From positions 32,957-96,956 of the forward strand of contig NZ_DASVGN010000008.1 of NCBI RefSeq assembly GCF_036379515.1: 64,000 bases of DNA, given 5' to 3'. Positions 60,817 through 64,000 of this stretch are shown here, one piece after another; the stretch's first letter is position 1, and the number at the start of each line of letters is the position of its first letter. Source of the stretch: Castellaniella sp036379515 (GTDB taxonomy: Bacteria; Pseudomonadota; Gammaproteobacteria; Burkholderiales; Burkholderiaceae_B). Made by a program: the position numbers and the translations under genes. Below the pieces are notes generated by a model, which worked only from the letters and a program-made list of their open reading frames with translations, did not search any database and was not told the origin of the DNA.

Positions 60817-61437
60817 TCAGCGTCGTGCGAGCCCGCCGACCATGCGCTCGACATACCGAGCAATCATGTCGACTTCAAGGTTGACGGACGAACCCACTTC
60901 CAGACCCCGCAGCGTGGTGACCTGCACGGTATGCGGGATCAGGTTGATGGAAACTTCGGTGCCCTCTTCCTGATCGTCGACGCGGTTCACGGTGAGGCTT
61001 ACACCGTTGACGGTGAGCGAGCCTTTGTAGGCCAAATATTTGGACAGATGTGCCGGCACGATGATGCGCAGCTCGGTGGATTCACCCACGGGCTCGAAGC
61101 AGGTGACCTGCCCTACACCGTCGACGTGGCCCGACACCAGATGACCGTCCAGGCTGTCGCCCATGTGCAGCGCATGTTCCAGATTGACCTCGCCTGGCTG
61201 GTTCAGGCCGCAAGTGCGGTCCAGGCTTTCGCGCGACACATCCACGTCAAAGGCGTCGTCCTGCAGCTCGACCACGGTCATGCAGGCACCCTGGATGGCG
61301 ATGGAATCGCCCAGGCGTGTCTGCGCCAACGGCAGGCCACCGGCCGCAATATGCAGACGCACGCCAGCATCGGTCGTCTCGGCCAAGGGGGCGACAGTCA
61401 GAATGCGGCCCACGGCCGCAACGATCCCAGTAAACAT
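60817..61437 (-). CDS. ribE: Riboflavin synthase alpha chain
   Basis: The 206-residue enzyme starts MFTGIVAAVGRI and has two lumazine-binding repeats with LGDSIAIQGACMTV, DVSRESLDRTCG, HLVSGHVDGVG and GSLTVNGVSLTVN. It converts two lumazines into riboflavin. It lies 75 bases after ribD on the same strand. Confidence 0.96.
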   Translation of the reverse strand: MFTGIVAAVGRILTVAPLAETTDAGVRLHIAAGGLPLAQTRLGDSIAIQGACMTVVELQDDAFDVDVSRESLDRTCGLNQPGEVNLEHALHMGDSLDGHLVSGHVDGVGQVTCFEPVGESTELRIIVPAHLSKYLAYKGSLTVNGVSLTVNRVDDQEEGTEVSINLIPHTVQVTTLRGLEVGSSVNLEVDMIARYVERMVGGLARR

Positions 61438-61512
61438 CAGAACCTCATCAGGAAGTGAGCGCCCCTTCTGGCAAACCTGCACATCAGCGTGCAAGCCCAG
61501 CCAACGGTACGC

Positions 61513-62676
61513 CTAGGCAGGCAGCCCGCAAGCAGCCAGCAAGGCCTGCCAATGCCCGGGCTGGCGCATGCGCAGGCGGAAATCTGCTCCACACTGTACT
61601 GCATCCAGGAACTCGTACCGCGGCGCGGCAGACAGATCCTGGACCGGCGCGGGCAGCACGGCCAGGCCCGGGCCGGCCCCGAGAATCGCCGAGGCCACGT
61701 AGCCCACCCACTCGTCCACGAGATCGGCCGCCAGCAACGCACCCTGCAAGTGGGCGCCGGCTTCGACGTGGACCTCGTTGATTTCGTGTTCACCCAGCCA
61801 GCGCATCAGCGCGGGCAGCGACAGCCGACCCTGATCCTCGGGCAGCGTGACGACCCGCACGTTGCGAGCGGCCAGGCGAGCGGCCTTGGCCACATCTGCA
61901 TGCGCCGTGAACACCCACAGGGAGCCGCCATCCACGATGCGGGCATCCTCGCGCAGGCAAAAATGCGTATCCAGCACGGCACGAATGGGCTGCCGGGGCG
62001 TACCGACCGCCCGCACGGTGAGCTGCGGGTCGTCAGCCGTTACCGTGCCGATCCCGGTGAGCACCACGCACGCGCGCGCACGCCAGCGATGACCGTCCGC
62101 GCGCGCCGCCTCGCCCGTGATCCATTGCGAGCGGCCATCCGGCAAGGCGGTATAGCCGTCGAACGACGCGGCCGACTTGATGCGGACCCAGGGAGTGCCG
62201 CGTGTCATGCGGCTGCAAAACCCCGGGTTCAGGGCCAGCGACTCTGCCGCGAGCAAGCCTTGATCCACCCGGATGCCGGCCGCGCGCAAACGCGCAATAC
62301 CCCGACCGGCCACCTGGGGGTTGGGATCTTGCAGGCCCACTACCACGCGCGCCACACCGGCACGTATCAGCGCGTCGGCGCACGGCGGCGTGCGGCCCTG
62401 GTGGCTGCAGGGTTCGAGCGTGACGTACGCAGTGGCACCCCGCAGATCCACGCCTTGTCGAGCCGCATCGTGCAGGGCCTGGGCCTCGGCGTGGCGCCCG
62501 CCTACCTGCTGGGTAAAGCCTTCGGCCAGCCAATGGCCGTCACGCACCAGCACGCAGCCCACACGGGGGTTGGGATTGCTCAGGAACAGGGCCTGTTCGG
62601 CAGCCGCCAGCGCACGCCGCATCCAGCGGTGGTCTTCGGGTGAAAACCCAGGCGAATCAGCGGCCGTTGTCGTCAT
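61513..62676 (-). CDS. ribD: Riboflavin biosynthesis bifunctional deaminase/reductase
   Basis: The 387-residue protein has an N-terminal cytidine-deaminase-like domain with the zinc site GGRHAEAQAL and EPCSHQGRTPPCADAL, and a C-terminal reductase domain with MTRGTPWVRIKSAASFDGYTA and VHVEAGAHLQGALL. It performs two steps from GTP-derived pyrimidine. ATG 62676 overlaps the nrdR end by 20 bases. The longer upstream frame is nrdR shadow. Confidence 0.95.
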   Translation of the reverse strand: MTTTAADSPGFSPEDHRWMRRALAAAEQALFLSNPNPRVGCVLVRDGHWLAEGFTQQVGGRHAEAQALHDAARQGVDLRGATAYVTLEPCSHQGRTPPCADALIRAGVARVVVGLQDPNPQVAGRGIARLRAAGIRVDQGLLAAESLALNPGFCSRMTRGTPWVRIKSAASFDGYTALPDGRSQWITGEAARADGHRWRARACVVLTGIGTVTADDPQLTVRAVGTPRQPIRAVLDTHFCLREDARIVDGGSLWVFTAHADVAKAARLAARNVRVVTLPEDQGRLSLPALMRWLGEHEINEVHVEAGAHLQGALLAADLVDEWVGYVASAILGAGPGLAVLPAPVQDLSAAPRYEFLDAVQCGADFRLRMRQPGHWQALLAACGLPA

Positions 62677-63124
62677 GCACACGAAACTCTTCGATGGCCT
62701 GGACGAACTCGCGGATGTCTTCGAAGCTGCGATACACCGAGGCAAAGCGCACGTACGCCACCTGGTCGAGCCCGCGCAGTTCTTCCATGACGAGCTCGCC
62801 CACGTAATCGGAGGGGACTTCACGCTTGCCGCTGGTGAGCAGGCGTTCTTGAATGCGCGCCACGGCCGAATCCAGGGCGGCCGCGCTCACCGGGCGCTTG
62901 CGCAAGGCAAGCCCCATGCTGGCGCGCAGCTTGTTGGGGTCAAAATCGGCGCGGGCGCCGTTGCGCTTAACCACGGCAGGCATCATCAGATCGACCCGCT
63001 CGTAGGTGGTGAAGCGCCGATCGCAAGCCACGCAGCGACGGCGACGCCGGATGGTGTCGCCTTCTTCTGAGACCCGGGAATCGATGACCTGGGTGTCGGC
63101 ACAGCTGCAAAACGGACACTTCAT
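62657..63124 (-). CDS. nrdR: Transcriptional repressor NrdR
   Basis: The 155-residue repressor has a zinc ribbon (MKCPFCSCADTQVIDSRVSEEGDTIRRRRRCVACDRRFTTYE) and an ATP-cone domain (VVKRNGARADFDPNKLRASM). It senses ATP/dATP and represses ribonucleotide reductase genes at NrdR boxes. ATG 63124 is the family start. It sits between glyA and ribD, a widely conserved order. Confidence 0.96.
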   Translation of the reverse strand: MKCPFCSCADTQVIDSRVSEEGDTIRRRRRCVACDRRFTTYERVDLMMPAVVKRNGARADFDPNKLRASMGLALRKRPVSAAALDSAVARIQERLLTSGKREVPSDYVGELVMEELRGLDQVAYVRFASVYRSFEDIREFVQAIEEFRVHDDNGR

Positions 63125-63160
63125 GGCGCGTCGGGCGCACAAGGCGCCCGTCTTTAAAGA

Positions 63161-64000
63161 TCAGCCGTAGACCGGGAAGCGCTTGGTGAGCTCGTCGACC
63201 CGCGCACGCACCTGGGCGATAGCTGCTTCGTCGTTGGCATGCTCGAGCACATCGGCGATCAGGTTGCCGGTGAGTTCGGCTTCGGCCTCTTTGAAGCCGC
63301 GCGTGGTCATGGCGGGCGTCCCCACGCGGATGCCGCTGGTGACGAAAGGCTTTTCAGGGTCGTGCGGGATGGCGTTCTTGTTGACCGTGATGTGCGCTTG
63401 ACCCAGCGCGGCTTCAGCCGCCTTGCCCGTCAGCCCCTTGGCCCGCAGATCAACCAGCATCAGGTGGCTTTCGGTGTGCCCGGAAACAATGCGCAGCCCC
63501 CGCTTGACCAGCGTTTCGGCCAGGACTTCGGCGTTCTTGAGCACCTGCGCAGCATAGGTCTTGAATTCAGGTTTCAGCGCTTCTTTGAAGCACACGGCCT
63601 TGCCGGCGATGACGTGCATGAGCGGCCCGCCCTGGAGGCCCGGGAAGATGGCCGAGTTGATGATCTTGGCGTACTGCTCTTTCATCATGATGACCCCACC
63701 CCGAGGGCCGCGCAGCGACTTGTGCGTGGTGGTGGTGACGAAATCCGCATGTGGGAAAGGATTGGGATACACGCCCCCCGCGACCAACGCGGCATAGTGG
63801 GCAATGTCAACCATGAACAGGGCGCCGTTGTCGTGCGCGATGCGGGCCATGCGCTCGAAATCGAAGCGCAGTGCATACGCCGAAGCCCCGCCCACGATGA
63901 GCTTGGGCTTGTGTTCGCGTGCCAGGGCTTCGAGATGGTCGTAATCGACGACTTCGTGATCGTCGAGCCCGTACGAAATGAAGTGGTAGAGCTTGCCCGA
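63161..64000 (-). CDS. glyA: Serine hydroxymethyltransferase, C-terminal two-thirds (cut by window edge)
   Basis: About 279 C-terminal residues are inside. They include the PLP-binding lysine motif TTTTHKSLRGPRGG, VDIAHYAALVAGGVYPNPFPHADFVT, PLMHVIAGKAVCFKEAL and TSGIRVGTPAMTTRGF. It interconverts serine and glycine with tetrahydrofolate. The N-terminus continues past the window end. It is probably co-transcribed with nrdR-ribD-ribE. Confidence 0.97.
   Translation of the reverse strand, partial: SGKLYHFISYGLDDHEVVDYDHLEALAREHKPKLIVGGASAYALRFDFERMARIAHDNGALFMVDIAHYAALVAGGVYPNPFPHADFVTTTTHKSLRGPRGGVIMMKEQYAKIINSAIFPGLQGGPLMHVIAGKAVCFKEALKPEFKTYAAQVLKNAEVLAETLVKRGLRIVSGHTESHLMLVDLRAKGLTGKAAEAALGQAHITVNKNAIPHDPEKPFVTSGIRVGTPAMTTRGFKEAEAELTGNLIADVLEHANDEAAIAQVRARVDELTKRFPVYG

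Overview
The window reads as chromosomal DNA of a betaproteobacterium of the order Burkholderiales, most likely family Alcaligenaceae (relatives of Bordetella, Achromobacter, Castellaniella, Pusillimonas). The basis is the high-GC coding style, a HiPIP electron carrier, a DUF4148 protein, the rpe-gph-trpE and trpG-trpD-trpC arrangement, and core blocks such as atpIBEFHAGDC, dnaQ-rnhA-methyltransferase/gloB and glyA-nrdR-ribD-ribE. Genus and species cannot be fixed by reading alone.

Layout. 0-10.2 kb: the start of an aldehyde dehydrogenase and a DapA-type aldolase, a TPMT-like methyltransferase, HiPIP, galE with a hairpin against its start codon, a methyl-accepting chemotaxis protein, an orphan ABC-type binding protein, a DsbC with a Pro/Ala linker, a UbiH-family monooxygenase and mltA. 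10.2-20.2 kb: rpe-gph-trpE, with a tryptophan leader peptide overlapping the gph stop; the convergent lactate operon lldP-lldR-lldD with LldR-type operators; and trpG-trpD-trpC behind its own promoter, paired hairpins and a short upstream ORF. 20.2-29 kb: an amino-acid permease and the complete F1Fo ATP synthase operon on the minus strand.

29.3-39.8 kb is the most distinctive region. A curli secretion and subunit cluster (csgE, csgF, csgG, a CsgB-like subunit, csgA, a CsgC-like ORF) runs on the same strand and almost without a gap into a full poly-N-acetylglucosamine operon (pgaA, B, C, D). It is followed by a LuxR-family regulator whose receiver domain has lost its phosphorylation site, as in CsgD. 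The locus looks like one biofilm-matrix module carrying both the amyloid and the exopolysaccharide.

39.8-47.1 kb: an enoyl-CoA hydratase, an M61 protease-folB-ttcA coupled operon, a LysR regulator, a DUF4148 protein and an acyl-CoA synthetase. 47.2-60.6 kb alternates core genes (dnaQ, rnhA, gloB, mltD, fabI, fliC, tRNA-Val) with toxin-antitoxin modules in different states of repair: hipB plus a deleted hipA, BrnT/BrnA, a HigB-like toxin that has lost its end next to an intact antitoxin, a DUF4351/Rpn-type gene with an internal deletion plus a duplicated piece of its 5' end, a ParD/ParE pair and a Panacea-domain pair. 60.6-64 kb: tRNA-Ser, ribE, ribD, nrdR and the C-terminal part of glyA. No complete insertion sequence, prophage, rRNA or CRISPR array was seen.
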